Shown: piece after piece, positions 25,675-33,940 of the stretch | Position numbering within the stretch: the first letter of the stretch is position 1 | How the letters are laid out: the number at the start of each line of letters is the position of its first letter | Source: Kiritimatiellia bacterium | Lineage (GTDB): Bacteria > Verrucomicrobiota > Kiritimatiellia > UBA8416 > JADHWI01 | Reading direction: 5' to 3' | NCBI GenBank assembly: GCA_030744755.1 | Contig: JASLPY010000046.1 | Coordinates: forward strand, 1 to 42,306 | Length of the DNA: 42,306 nucleotides | Position numbers and translations under genes: made by a program | The notes under the pieces: generated by a model | Database searches by the model: none | Told to the model about the DNA's origin: nothing | What the model saw: the letters and a program-made list of their open reading frames with translations, nothing else

Positions 25675-27297
25675 CTACGGTGTCGTTTGAGGCAGTTCGG
25701 ACCCTGCGCTTGACGTCCCAACAAAGGTCTGGTAGTGGATCAGGATTGCTTGCTTGGCGAAGTGCTGAGTCTTCTCTTCCCCTGTCTCAGCAAGTTGCTC
25801 GAGCTTTCGCAAGACGTATTCCTGCGGTATGCACCCCAGGACCATGGTCGCAAGCCATCGTTGTGGCTCCTCGCGATCTGCAATGACATCGAGGAAATAG
25901 TCGGCTACTTGATTAGATCCAAGCCCTGCGAGGCTGCCTGCGAGCTGGTGGCGGAACGGGTTCTGCTGGCCACGACGGAACAGCTCGATGATGTTGCTCG
26001 TGACCTTTTCTACCTCAACGTCTTCCGTGCCGGCAACGCTGCCGCAGAACGCGCAGGCAACGGCAGACTGACGGTATAGCCCTTCTGTCCCGGGTTCTGG
26101 GATCCCGGTTAAGTATCGGGAGATCAGTGGTTCAAGCGCATCCCTGCACCCCAGATGCCCTGCAATGAAAACCAACAGATCGGCATCGCCCTCCCATGAG
26201 GAATTATGCGTCTCCATCTCCCGCACACAACGGGCTGCGTACTTGCAGATCAACCCATGCAAAAGTCGCCAGCTGCGTGAACCAGCTGCACTCCACAGCT
26301 TATCTTCTTGGCAACAGATGAAGAATGGCACCTTCGAGATGCGTGAACAGACAGGCTTGATGCAATAACGAAGTACAAGATCACGTATGTAGCGCCGGCC
26401 GGACAGTCGACGAGGCAGCGAGGAGGCGAAGCCGTGGCCATTGAGGAATGGACGCAATGTGATGTCGACTAGGATCTCATGCGCGACACTCGCTCGCATG
26501 TGTGTGAGGCCGAAAACGTGGTCAATTTTGATGCCCCTCGTATCATTCGCGTCTCGATCAGTAAGCTCCTTAAGGACTGCTTCCGATATTTGGTCACGGT
26601 TCGATATGAACGCGTACTTGAAAGCGTAGAAGCGGTTTACCGAGTTATAGAGATGGATGGCCGCAGAGTACTTGCACAGGAATTCGATCTCACGGAGTTC
26701 CGAGATTGCTCTAAATGGCTGGTCGTCTTCCAGTACGGCATCAAGGCCGGGGATAGTGACGATCTGAATGAGCTCCTCGCACGCACGTCGCTTCGATTGC
26801 GGCATCGTATGTGTTGGTTCTTTCTCTGGGCGTTCCTGCCCCAGGACGTGTGCTGCTCTGTATAGGTAGCTCTTGTTGTCGGTTGAGGAGAAACTGTCGA
26901 GCAGCGACTCTGCGATGCCGGCTCGCACCGCGTTTGGCGTGTCCTCAAGTTCAGCAAGGAAAGATAGTGTGTCGAGCCATGACTCGTCTGACTGCGGACC
27001 AGCCATGCCTCGCCACTGCTCGCCCTCTGCCCCCTTAGCCTTGCTCAAGTAGCATGCTGCGAGATACTCCTGGAATGACTGATGAGTATAAAGAAGTGTT
27101 ACCGGATTGTCGGCGTCTGCCGCGAGACTCCCGGGTTTCTCAAGGACCCTACAGAGGACGCCGAAGCGGCACATGTTCACAACTTCGGACTTCTCTAGGA
27201 ACACTGCAGAAGGCCCAACTATGTGCTCATTAATGAAACGCTCACGCAAGCCCTGGTACTTCCCTAGCCTGTATGGCAAGAAACGATACATGCTCAA
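25675..27297 (-). CDS. C-terminal part of the NACHT protein (helical/HEAT-like sensor region), out of frame with the NTPase
   Basis: A 540-residue open frame that continues the NACHT gene in another frame. The segment LRERFINEHIVG onward and YTHQSFQEYLAACYL (near residues 70-84) correspond to the winged-helix end of NACHT proteins, where H-x-S-F-Q-E-Y-L-A is a hallmark. After that come about 400 residues of helical repeats resembling HEAT or ARM units, for example WLATMVLGCIPQEYVLRKLEQLAE near the end; in STAND proteins this is the part that senses a trigger. The ATG at 27297 has no good ribosome site and its first 12-15 residues run antiphase to conserved codons of the upstream frame, so it is probably not a real start. 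Either one base was lost or gained (or misread), or the frames join by frameshifting. Confidence 0.75.
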   Translation of the reverse strand: MSMYRFLPYRLGKYQGLRERFINEHIVGPSAVFLEKSEVVNMCRFGVLCRVLEKPGSLAADADNPVTLLYTHQSFQEYLAACYLSKAKGAEGEQWRGMAGPQSDESWLDTLSFLAELEDTPNAVRAGIAESLLDSFSSTDNKSYLYRAAHVLGQERPEKEPTHTMPQSKRRACEELIQIVTIPGLDAVLEDDQPFRAISELREIEFLCKYSAAIHLYNSVNRFYAFKYAFISNRDQISEAVLKELTDRDANDTRGIKIDHVFGLTHMRASVAHEILVDITLRPFLNGHGFASSLPRRLSGRRYIRDLVLRYCIKPVCSRISKVPFFICCQEDKLWSAAGSRSWRLLHGLICKYAARCVREMETHNSSWEGDADLLVFIAGHLGCRDALEPLISRYLTGIPEPGTEGLYRQSAVACAFCGSVAGTEDVEVEKVTSNIIELFRRGQQNPFRHQLAGSLAGLGSNQVADYFLDVIADREEPQRWLATMVLGCIPQEYVLRKLEQLAETGEEKTQHFAKQAILIHYQTFVGTSSAGSELPQTTP

Positions 27298-28198
27298 GGA
27301 AATCCCGATAGTTACCCCGTTTTCGGATCACACTCCGCTCGGCATCGTCAAGTTGGTCGGATATGCGAAACTCATTTTCGTGGATTATGTGATTGATAAA
27401 CAGGTCGTAAACATTAGCCCGGCATTCGAGTTGGCTGATCTCTCCGCGGAGACACAGATCGCCGACCAGGAACATCAACATCGGCACCTGGCATACCTCC
27501 GAGAATCCGTCTAGAATGCTACGCTGGGCATCTGCATCGACACCGATTCGCTCAAAGTAATCGGATATCTGTGCAGGCCCGAAGGGGCGTATCTCTAACA
27601 CCCGGTAGCCGCGGAGTGATTTCTTGAGTAGCCACTCGTCAACAACAAATGGTCGGCCGGCGGCAATCACTTGGGCGCCACCGAAGATATCGAGCGCAGC
27701 CCAACTTCCGAAAATCCTGTCAAGGGTATAGTCCTTAAGGCTGGCTTGATCGAGGCCGTCTACAAGCAGTAACAGCCGGTGCGAAGCTGAGAGTTCTCTG
27801 AGATGGGGAAGCAATTCATCCAATTCATCTGCCTGGCCCGAACCGGAACTGGCTGAGATCACGCCGGCGAGCATGCGGAGAAGGGATTCGTGATCAGTTG
27901 CGCGGTCCCGCAGGTCCCGAAGCTCCAGGAAGAATGGGAGCATGCCGCCGGTCGAGACGTAGGTTTTGGCATGACTCAGGAAGTAGTTCATCAGGAATAC
28001 AGTCTTTCCGTAACCTGATGCAGCGGAAATCACAGAGCGTTGGGGACGTGAACAGGTTGGATCGACAAGCGAGTCCTTCGCGGCCGAGAACAGAACACCT
28101 TCCCCTCCTCTTTGGCAGATGACCGGCGATACGTATCCACGCCAGTTGTTCATCTTTTCCGTAAGTTGCCGGCGCAGAGAAGTGCGATGCTCTTTCAA
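27242..28198 (-). CDS. NACHT-type STAND NTPase, N-terminal part
   Basis: A 318-residue NTPase module. Walker A is AASGYGKT (59-66; the first Gly of the classic motif is Ala). Walker B is LLLLVDGLDQ (142-151), the D-G-x-D pattern of NACHT with Gln instead of the common final Glu. A sensor arginine follows in IAAGRPF (178-184), then EIRPFGPAQISDYFE and VPMLMFLVGDLC, all usual for the family. The start is a TTG whose TTGA overlaps the stop of the hydrolase gene; ATG at 28153 is an alternative. The frame ends at 27242 just after VSFLAIQAR, where homologues continue, and the expected continuation lies in the overlapping frame 25675-27297. It should act as an ATP-driven switch for the partner effector. 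Confidence 0.85.
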   Translation of the reverse strand: MKEHRTSLRRQLTEKMNNWRGYVSPVICQRGGEGVLFSAAKDSLVDPTCSRPQRSVISAASGYGKTVFLMNYFLSHAKTYVSTGGMLPFFLELRDLRDRATDHESLLRMLAGVISASSGSGQADELDELLPHLRELSASHRLLLLVDGLDQASLKDYTLDRIFGSWAALDIFGGAQVIAAGRPFVVDEWLLKKSLRGYRVLEIRPFGPAQISDYFERIGVDADAQRSILDGFSEVCQVPMLMFLVGDLCLRGEISQLECRANVYDLFINHIIHENEFRISDQLDDAERSVIRKRGNYRDFLEHVSFLAIQAREVPGLA

Positions 28199-29112
28199 GT
28201 AAGCGCAAAAGGCATCGTCGTCGACGGAGACTGATAGTTTTCTTCGGTAACCTCGTGGTCGGCGGGAGTGAACTGCTGCGTTGCAACAAAGTCCAGAAGA
28301 TACTCGTGTGCAGGATGTTGAACACTCGCTGGCTTGACGGAGCTGAAGTGGTCTGTGTTCCGAAGAAGTTTTGCGGCCCCAAAATAACGACCTGCAGATT
28401 CTTCTGTGACAACTTTTTTGCTAGAGAAGAACGGAAGCCACTTCCAGTGAACAATGAAGTGATTTTCGCAGAATTCCACTCCACGCAGCAGGGGTATCTT
28501 TTTGTCATTGATATGGTCGCGAAATCGACGGTCAAGATCCTTCAAACTCCAATTGCCCCATTGGAGTTGCTTGCCAACCGTGTGACGATAGAAGCGAAGA
28601 ATCAGATTCAGTCTGTCGGCCAGTTTTGAACCGTACGATGGTGACGCGACCAAGACGAGCCCCACATCCTTTTCTGCAAACGCTTCCGAGTGGGCTGTGA
28701 GCATATATCGCGCCACGATTCCACCGGTACTGTGGCAAATGAACGTGATTCGGGGTTTGCTCATGACGGGTTGTTCGCCAAGAGGACTTGTGCGGTTCAA
28801 CGCCCCGAAGATTTCGTCTGCACAGTTGCTGATTTCGTAGGCGCCGCTGTCGATGGCCGTGTAATACCCGCCGAGGTAAATTGCCGGGTTCTTGAACCGT
28901 TTATCTGCCCGAATCAAGGCTGGCCAGTACATGCGGGTGTTCTCTGCTTCATGCAACCAGCATCCACGACTGTCGGAAAGCACACCATGAATGAATACGA
29001 ATACGGAGTCAGTCTCATTGTAGTGAAACCAGAGATTGTTCTGGCCTGCTTTTGGTAAGGTTACGTCGTCCATCGGGTCATTGATCACACTTTGGTTTGA
29101 AATTTCCACCAT
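28195..29112 (-). CDS. Alpha/beta hydrolase, candidate effector of the NACHT operon
   Basis: A 305-residue lipase/esterase-like protein of the PGAP1/SERAC1-like kind. The oxyanion segment is FVFIHGVLSDSRGCW (38-52). The nucleophile elbow is C-H-S128-T-G-G, and the catalytic histidine is probably H255 in NTDHFSSVKP. The acid may be E237/E238 in VTEESAG or a nearby Asp. There is no signal peptide, so it acts in the cytoplasm, perhaps on membrane lipids. Its TGA stop overlaps the TTG start of the NACHT gene, so both are made together. Fungal NLR proteins join a similar hydrolase domain to NACHT, and bacterial NACHT proteins are known antiphage factors; an abortive-infection role here is inference. 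AAGGA lies about nine bases before the ATG. Confidence 0.75.
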   Translation of the reverse strand: MVEISNQSVINDPMDDVTLPKAGQNNLWFHYNETDSVFVFIHGVLSDSRGCWLHEAENTRMYWPALIRADKRFKNPAIYLGGYYTAIDSGAYEISNCADEIFGALNRTSPLGEQPVMSKPRITFICHSTGGIVARYMLTAHSEAFAEKDVGLVLVASPSYGSKLADRLNLILRFYRHTVGKQLQWGNWSLKDLDRRFRDHINDKKIPLLRGVEFCENHFIVHWKWLPFFSSKKVVTEESAGRYFGAAKLLRNTDHFSSVKPASVQHPAHEYLLDFVATQQFTPADHEVTEENYQSPSTTMPFALT

Positions 29113-29912
29113 ATTCTCGCGTCCTTTCTTGTCAAATCGAGTTTGAAGTAGGGACTCTCTCTCCTTGCCTCAATGACTAGCACCGCTCTGCCCACACTAT
29201 CACTAAAGACGTAATCCGGGGTATCCTGGGTCCGCCTTCTTTTCGACCTTTATGTTGGGTCTCTCGACCGTTTCCGGTTCTTGGAGCTCTTGCCTCTTTT
29301 GCCCATGTTCGATCGGTTTCTCCTGAGGTGTCACTCACGCTGATTCTGTTCAGCTGGCCGAGCATCACGAGATTACAGATAGGTTGAGGCTACCCCGATC
29401 CAGAGTAGAATTGAAGATCAAAATGGCGTGGGATTAGGTTCGGGCATCGATTGCGTCGAGCGATTCTTCCTCAAGCCCAGCAGAATCGAACTCCGATATG
29501 AGGCAGTTTTTGTCCATAGTGTAGCCAATAAGAATCTTCTTTCTCTGCAACGCTGGCGCACACGTCTGATGCTGAATCTTACGCGATCTTTCGCGTGGTG
29601 ACATATTGGGTCTGGGTCTGTGAGTTCTGAACACGGAGGTCGGTCAAAAGCAGAACGTTGGTTGCCGCACAAGGGAGACTCGTTCCCGCCATCATTTGTT
29701 TCGCAGTTCACTATCAACCAGACTTCGGGCTCTATCTCCTCGGGGGAGGCAAGCTCATCAGCCATCGGGATCAGCGCCACGCACAATCTTACTATCGCCT
29801 TGTTCTACTTCATCCTTGCGGCAGGCGTGGCGTTTCTGCAATCTGTTGTCCTCAGGCGGTCATCAGTTTGCGCGGCTCATTTCTGCGCGTGGAAAGAAGA
29901 GGAGAAAAGCCA
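29113..29912. other. Gene-poor region upstream of the hydrolase-NACHT operon
   Basis: An 800-nt stretch with no recognised gene. It must contain the promoter of the minus-strand operon, but I see no clear -35/-10 pair. Two weak coding hints exist. On the plus strand, a 98-codon frame (29620-29916, GTG start) has one hydrophobic segment, LTIALFYFILAAGVAFLQ, and its TGA overlaps the ATG of the next gene. On the minus strand, two overlapping frames (29418-29786 and 29434-29634) look protein-like in parts (KKILIGYTMDKNCLISEFD) and could be a frameshifted relic. Neither matches a family I know. Confidence 0.4.
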
Positions 29913-30650
29913 ATGAAGAAGACGAAGAGTATACACCATGTAACATTCTATTCTTACCCCAAGCTGCTGTTCTACTTTATTGCCGGGGGTGACCCGAGCG
30001 AAGCCATGCAGGAAACGCTGGGTTGGATCTACCTGGTTGCCAGTATCACTGTCCTGGTGACCATCGGTTTGGATTTCGAACGAAACCATGCGGTGTTCTG
30101 GGGAGTTGTGTTTGCCCTGTTCTTCTTTCTCGGCCGTTGGCTTGAGGACGCCAAGGGGTTCTCATTCTTCGGGAACATATACGGTTTCTTCAACGGTTTG
30201 GATGTCCGTTACTCGAGGGGCATGGGGCTTGCGATTGCAGTGCTCATGTCTTTCCCCTATATGCTGATGCTCCTGTGGGCTCGTCTGCAGAACAGGTGGC
30301 GGATAACTCACAACGAATTCGAGCACTCTTCATGGGGGCGTGCCGATGATTCTCTGGCACGGGGAGCAAAGAGGGTGCGCAGCACCTATCCCGACCTGCT
30401 GGAACTTCTGCTCGCCGGGGCTGGTACGTTGATTGTCTATAGTGCCACGGGACGGGCGGAGCTACGCCGAATCAACAATGTTCCCATGCTGCCGCTTCTC
30501 CGGCGCAAGATTGACTTCATCCTCAGCGCAACCAGCGTGACGCCAGCGAATGAAGCGATAATTGATGAAGAAGTAGAGTCTGAGATCGAAGAGGTAGGAG
30601 ATGGAGTCTCGGAGGATGGGGAGGGACAGGAGCGGGAAGATCCGCTATAG
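29913..30650 (+). CDS. Membrane protein of unknown function
   Basis: A 245-residue protein not recognised by name. The start at 29913 has GAGGAG eight bases upstream; an in-frame codon 255 bases earlier has no support. Residues 15-125 hold about four hydrophobic helices, with WIYLVASITVLVTIGL, FWGVVFALFFFLGRWL and MGLAIAVLMSFPYMLMLLW clear. The cytoplasmic second half (about 130-215) has the rhythm of a small PH-like or beta-rich domain: TLIVYSATGRAELRRINNVP then LLRRKIDFIL. The C-terminus is very acidic (EEVESEIEEVGDGVSEDGEG). No operon partner is evident; the downstream gene is convergent. Confidence 0.65.
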   Translation: MKKTKSIHHVTFYSYPKLLFYFIAGGDPSEAMQETLGWIYLVASITVLVTIGLDFERNHAVFWGVVFALFFFLGRWLEDAKGFSFFGNIYGFFNGLDVRYSRGMGLAIAVLMSFPYMLMLLWARLQNRWRITHNEFEHSSWGRADDSLARGAKRVRSTYPDLLELLLAGAGTLIVYSATGRAELRRINNVPMLPLLRRKIDFILSATSVTPANEAIIDEEVESEIEEVGDGVSEDGEGQEREDPL

Positions 30651-30710
30651 AGAGGCCTTTTCATCGGTTGCATGGATTCCCTCGTGAGAGCCTGGGTAAC
30701 AGTCTTGTAG

Positions 30711-30730
30711 CTGAATTCGTGAGAATTCAG
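30711..30730. repeat. Perfect 8-bp stem hairpin between convergent genes
   Basis: CTGAATTC (30711-30718), GTGA loop, GAATTCAG (30723-30730). It lies between the membrane-protein gene (plus) and the duplicated secreted-protein gene (minus) and could act as a two-way terminator, though T-runs are lacking. Confidence 0.4.
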
Positions 30731-30829
30731 ACTCGCACGTCTCGTAACCCCTTTCCCCGTCGGAATCCTCACGGATCCCGCTACATGGGAGTCAACAAAC
30801 AGATCTTGGCGAATAATCCAGGCTAGAGA

Positions 30830-31813
30830 CTACTGCGAAAACCTAATCCCGGGGAATGCTGTAAGAAGCCCCCTCTGAGCTTTCTTGACACTCTCTCCTG
30901 CCTTTTCCTGTGCCTCCGTCTGGTCGGTGCCGGTTGCTCCGATGGTCAGGCGTTCGTATTCATTCTTGGCAGCCTTGTAGTTCTGCAATGCCGTTTTCTG
31001 TTCTTTATTGAGACCCGGGGCCTTCTCAAGACCGCTAACATCGATCAGCAAGACCTCGTCTTCACTGATTTCCGGCAGCGCCGCACCAGTTGTCTCCCCG
31101 TTCTTCTCACGTGCCGGCCTTGCCCAGGGCCGTGGGATCGTGTTCAAGAGCGTGGCTTCGGCGCTTGCAAGCCGGCGTTTCAACGGCTGTTCGTCGTTCT
31201 TTTTTGTCCGCAGACGGTCGATAAGCTCTTCTCTCCTTGCGCCGGTAGCACCATCCCTCTGCGCTACCATCGCCGAACTCTCCGACAGGAAAGTGTTATA
31301 TTCGTTCCTGGCGGATTTGTAATCTCTCAGGGCAGCAGACTGTCTGGGTGTCAGATCGTTTCTTGCTTCAAGGGGGGAGATATCGATTACCGGTACCATT
31401 CTTTCCAGATTGCCCCCTGCCGGGGCTTCCTGCTTCATTGTGATCTGCTTGATCCGCATGGCCAGAACGGCGCGTTCGGCGCCGTTCTCTTCGATCGTGA
31501 ACCTGGACCTGTCGTAACCCACCAGGCTGGCTTCAACAGCTTTCTTGCCGGCCTCTACAATGTTGACTTTGCGGGGTGTGTCGAGGGAGATACTCCGAAC
31601 CTGCATGCGGCCCTGCCTGAGCATGCGTCCGCCCCTGGTGCTGAAAAGAAACTCATTGTTCTCATACCCGGCGAAATTGCCGCTGTGCTTCTGCGTCCCC
31701 ACAACCATAACATCACCCATACAAGTGGATGAGATGGCTAATGCTGCAAGCGTTATCAAAACTGCCGGATTAGCGAATCTCTCAATGACCATAATCTTGA
31801 GTTCCCTGTCCAT
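30830..31813 (-). CDS. Secreted protein of unknown function with an internal duplication
   Basis: A 327-residue exported protein. A hydrophobic signal peptide spans about residues 15-32 (VLITLAALAISSTCMGD); a second in-frame ATG at 31792 may be the true start. Residues 34-125 form a beta-rich region. Two related helical repeats follow. Repeat 1 (about 142-228) reads VIDISPLEARNDLTPRQSAA then LRDYKSARNEY, and repeat 2 (about 256-322) reads LIDVSGLEKAPGLNKEQKTA then LQNYKAAKNEY. Each ends in an AxxxLL.(T/A)(I/F)P segment. No family is recognised. It may be an envelope or surface protein. It stands alone and is divergent from the asparagine-synthetase-like gene. Confidence 0.6.
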   Translation of the reverse strand: MDRELKIMVIERFANPAVLITLAALAISSTCMGDVMVVGTQKHSGNFAGYENNEFLFSTRGGRMLRQGRMQVRSISLDTPRKVNIVEAGKKAVEASLVGYDRSRFTIEENGAERAVLAMRIKQITMKQEAPAGGNLERMVPVIDISPLEARNDLTPRQSAALRDYKSARNEYNTFLSESSAMVAQRDGATGARREELIDRLRTKKNDEQPLKRRLASAEATLLNTIPRPWARPAREKNGETTGAALPEISEDEVLLIDVSGLEKAPGLNKEQKTALQNYKAAKNEYERLTIGATGTDQTEAQEKAGESVKKAQRGLLTAFPGIRFSQ

Positions 31814-31916
31814 TAATTGTCCAAAGCCAAAACATACCCATCTTCATTCCTCTTAATCGTATGCCAAAGCCAAAAAGTTGAAAGTTTTTCTTTCAACAAC
31901 GTTCAGGAGGAGACAA

Positions 31917-33590
31917 ATGCCACGCGGGCACAGCGGGCGATGGGGACAGGTACGACGTACTTCTGGGCACAGGCCTGTAATCGACTTGCACTCAGTCACT
32001 GGGCCGCTTATCGTCCCTGTCGTTCGCAATCATGTGCAGCGTCTGCCGGCAGTTACCGGGAATAGATGGTTGATCCAGGGGAATGATGTGGTGTTACCGG
32101 GGCTGAATCAGGAATGTGTGGCTTTCGATTCCGCAAGCATGCGGGAAACTCACGCACCTTCACCAGGCACATTGGTTGAGTTGAAGCGCGCGCGGCACAC
32201 ACAGTCGGCACCATCGCCGGGTTCGACCGCTTCGTCGAACTGGGCGTGGGACGGGAGTGTGCTGAGTTGCCGAACTTCCTCCAATGGATACCGTCCTCTC
32301 TACTACTCTTATGATTCCGGTCAAATGGTGGCGACTGGCAGCTTGATGCAGTGCCGGCGTTTAGTTTCCGACAGATCCGTTGATTGGACTAATGTTGTTC
32401 TGTTTCTGGCGCTTGGACAGTTCGTTGAGGATCTGACTCTTTTCTCTTCTATCCGTGCATTGCCGGCGGCCTCATCTCTCAGGTGGAAGGATGGAGAAGC
32501 ACCTTCGATCGCTGAACAACGCGTTCCCCCGGTCTGCACCGATGGCGTTGGGTCAGTAACTGCCATGTCCCATTACGACAAACTTGTGCTCTCGGCCCTT
32601 GAGCAGTGCAGCCCCCTGGGGGATTGTGCGTTGGGGCTTTCGGGCGGTAGGGATTCAAGGCACATCCTGTTGGGATTGCTCCAGTCGGGCCGACGGCCAT
32701 CGCGCGTTTTGACTAGTCATCACTACTTGGGGGAGGCAAGCGCAATCGATGTCGAGGTCGCCTGTTCAGTTGCAGACGCGTTGAATCTCCCGATTGAGAC
32801 CGTTCTGCCACCGAAAAACTGTGTTGCCGCGGAGCTGGTGAAAAACCAGGTGATTGAATTTCAATCGCTATCCCACTCCTGGGGTCTTGGTCTTGCTGAT
32901 GCAGTCGAGGGTGAAGCGACATTGCTGGATGGAATGAACGGTGGAGTGCTCTTTGGGAGAAGTGGATTAGTGCGACACGTCCGAAGCCAGATTGGTGAGT
33001 GTCTGGCAGATTGGGAAACGCTTGAGAAACTGGCCGTCGAGTGGTTGTTCGATGTGCCGGTTGCTGCATTGGTGGGATTCGTCTCTCCAAGTATTCTTTC
33101 GTCAGAGAAGATCGATCTTGCCAGGGCACAATTGGTTGCTTCTCTCCGAAAATATGCCGATTATCCCAACCCGTTGCAGGCTTTCCTGTACTTCAATCAC
33201 ACGGCAAGGGATACAAGTTGCTTTACCTATGGAATGATGAAAGCGGGCAACGTGATCTGTCCGCTTAATGATCCGGAACTGGTCAACTGGGCGCTCGGTC
33301 TGCCATGGCGTATCTCTTCTCTCCCTACTTTCCAATCTGATGCCATTTTGAGACATTATCCGGAAACAGGGCATATTCCTTTCGAAGAACAGTATCAGCC
33401 GAGTACCAGTGCGTTTCAAAGAGATCTAAAAGCTGAGAAGTCTACCATCAAGAAACTGCTCAGGAATGGTGGACGTTCCGTAGTTACCCGGAAAGGCGCA
33501 AAAGCCCTGCTTTCAGGCCGTGCCTCCCTGAAACAGATCCAAGTGTTTGCATATTTGAGCCAGCTAACGGCTCTCATTGACGCTGAATAA
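31917..33590 (+). CDS. Asparagine-synthetase-like ATP-pyrophosphatase protein lacking an intact glutaminase N-terminus
   Basis: A 557-residue protein with an Asn_synthase domain. The PP-loop is LSGGRDSRHILLGLL (near residues 241-255), with later signatures such as DGMNGG and ICPLNDPELVNWALGLPW. AsnB enzymes have a catalytic Cys right after the initiator Met; here the chain begins M-P-R-G and only a remnant of the glutaminase fold is visible (WDGSVLSCR, YRPLYYSYDSGQMVATGS). It therefore cannot use glutamine in the normal way. Such AsnB-like proteins often amidate or adenylate other substrates, for example in cell-surface or peptide pathways. AGGAGG at 31905-31910 fixes the ATG. A repeated GGGGACAGGTACGAC element lies only 24 bases inside the gene, and another copy lies 80 bases after its stop. 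Confidence 0.75.
   Translation: MPRGHSGRWGQVRRTSGHRPVIDLHSVTGPLIVPVVRNHVQRLPAVTGNRWLIQGNDVVLPGLNQECVAFDSASMRETHAPSPGTLVELKRARHTQSAPSPGSTASSNWAWDGSVLSCRTSSNGYRPLYYSYDSGQMVATGSLMQCRRLVSDRSVDWTNVVLFLALGQFVEDLTLFSSIRALPAASSLRWKDGEAPSIAEQRVPPVCTDGVGSVTAMSHYDKLVLSALEQCSPLGDCALGLSGGRDSRHILLGLLQSGRRPSRVLTSHHYLGEASAIDVEVACSVADALNLPIETVLPPKNCVAAELVKNQVIEFQSLSHSWGLGLADAVEGEATLLDGMNGGVLFGRSGLVRHVRSQIGECLADWETLEKLAVEWLFDVPVAALVGFVSPSILSSEKIDLARAQLVASLRKYADYPNPLQAFLYFNHTARDTSCFTYGMMKAGNVICPLNDPELVNWALGLPWRISSLPTFQSDAILRHYPETGHIPFEEQYQPSTSAFQRDLKAEKSTIKKLLRNGGRSVVTRKGAKALLSGRASLKQIQVFAYLSQLTALIDAE
31941..31956 (+). repeat. Dispersed repeat TGGGGACAGGTACGAC, copy 1
   Basis: Sixteen bases identical to 33670-33685, same orientation, lying inside the first codons of the asparagine-synthetase-like gene. 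Confidence 0.8.
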
Positions 33591-33877
33591 TGCTATCCCC
33601 CGCCAAGCGGCTCCAGTGATCGACGAACAGGGACAGGTGCGAGAAGAGCACAGGGGGAAGGGGGATGCGTGGGGACAGGTACGACTTGTCTTTCTGGACT
33701 TCGCAAAGGGCAGATGTGATTGACGGAGATCGGAACTCTTGGGCCCCCTTCGCCGAAGGCTTCGGAGGATAAACGAGTTCGGCTACGGGGAGAGATGGAA
33801 GTTGCAAAGACTTCCGACGGGGTAACGGGACAGCTGCCGTTCCAACTGCCTTCTCCAGGTTAATCAAAAGAAGAAAG
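33591..33877. repeat. Non-coding repeat cluster after the asparagine-synthetase-like gene
   Basis: The stretch holds a degenerate CAGGGACAGGTGCGA near 33629-33643, then TGGGGACAGGTACGAC at 33670-33685, and a palindromic CCTTCGCCGAAGG near 33748-33760. A minus-strand frame across it (33574-33867) is proline-rich and looks like translated repeats, not a gene. Confidence 0.55.
33670..33685 (+). repeat. Dispersed repeat TGGGGACAGGTACGAC, copy 2
   Basis: Identical to 31941-31956; the two copies bracket the asparagine-synthetase-like gene as direct repeats. Confidence 0.8.
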
Positions 33878-33905
33878 TTGACACAATGAATAGGCTTGTT
33901 ATATC
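33878..33905 (+). promoter_or_regulatory. Likely sigma-70 promoter of the tetR-RND operon
   Basis: TTGACA at 33878-33883, 16 bases of spacer, then TATATC at 33900-33905. It ends about 35 bases before the TetR start. The TetR protein probably binds in or near it, though no clear palindromic operator was seen. Confidence 0.6.
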
Positions 33906-33940
33906 GTGATTTGAAATACGCATTTGAAGCGGAGGTTTAC

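Noticed and set aside
33574..33867. Minus-strand frame of 97 codons after the asparagine-synthetase-like gene
   Set aside because: It is made of translated repeat units and is proline-rich, with no ribosome site or known family.
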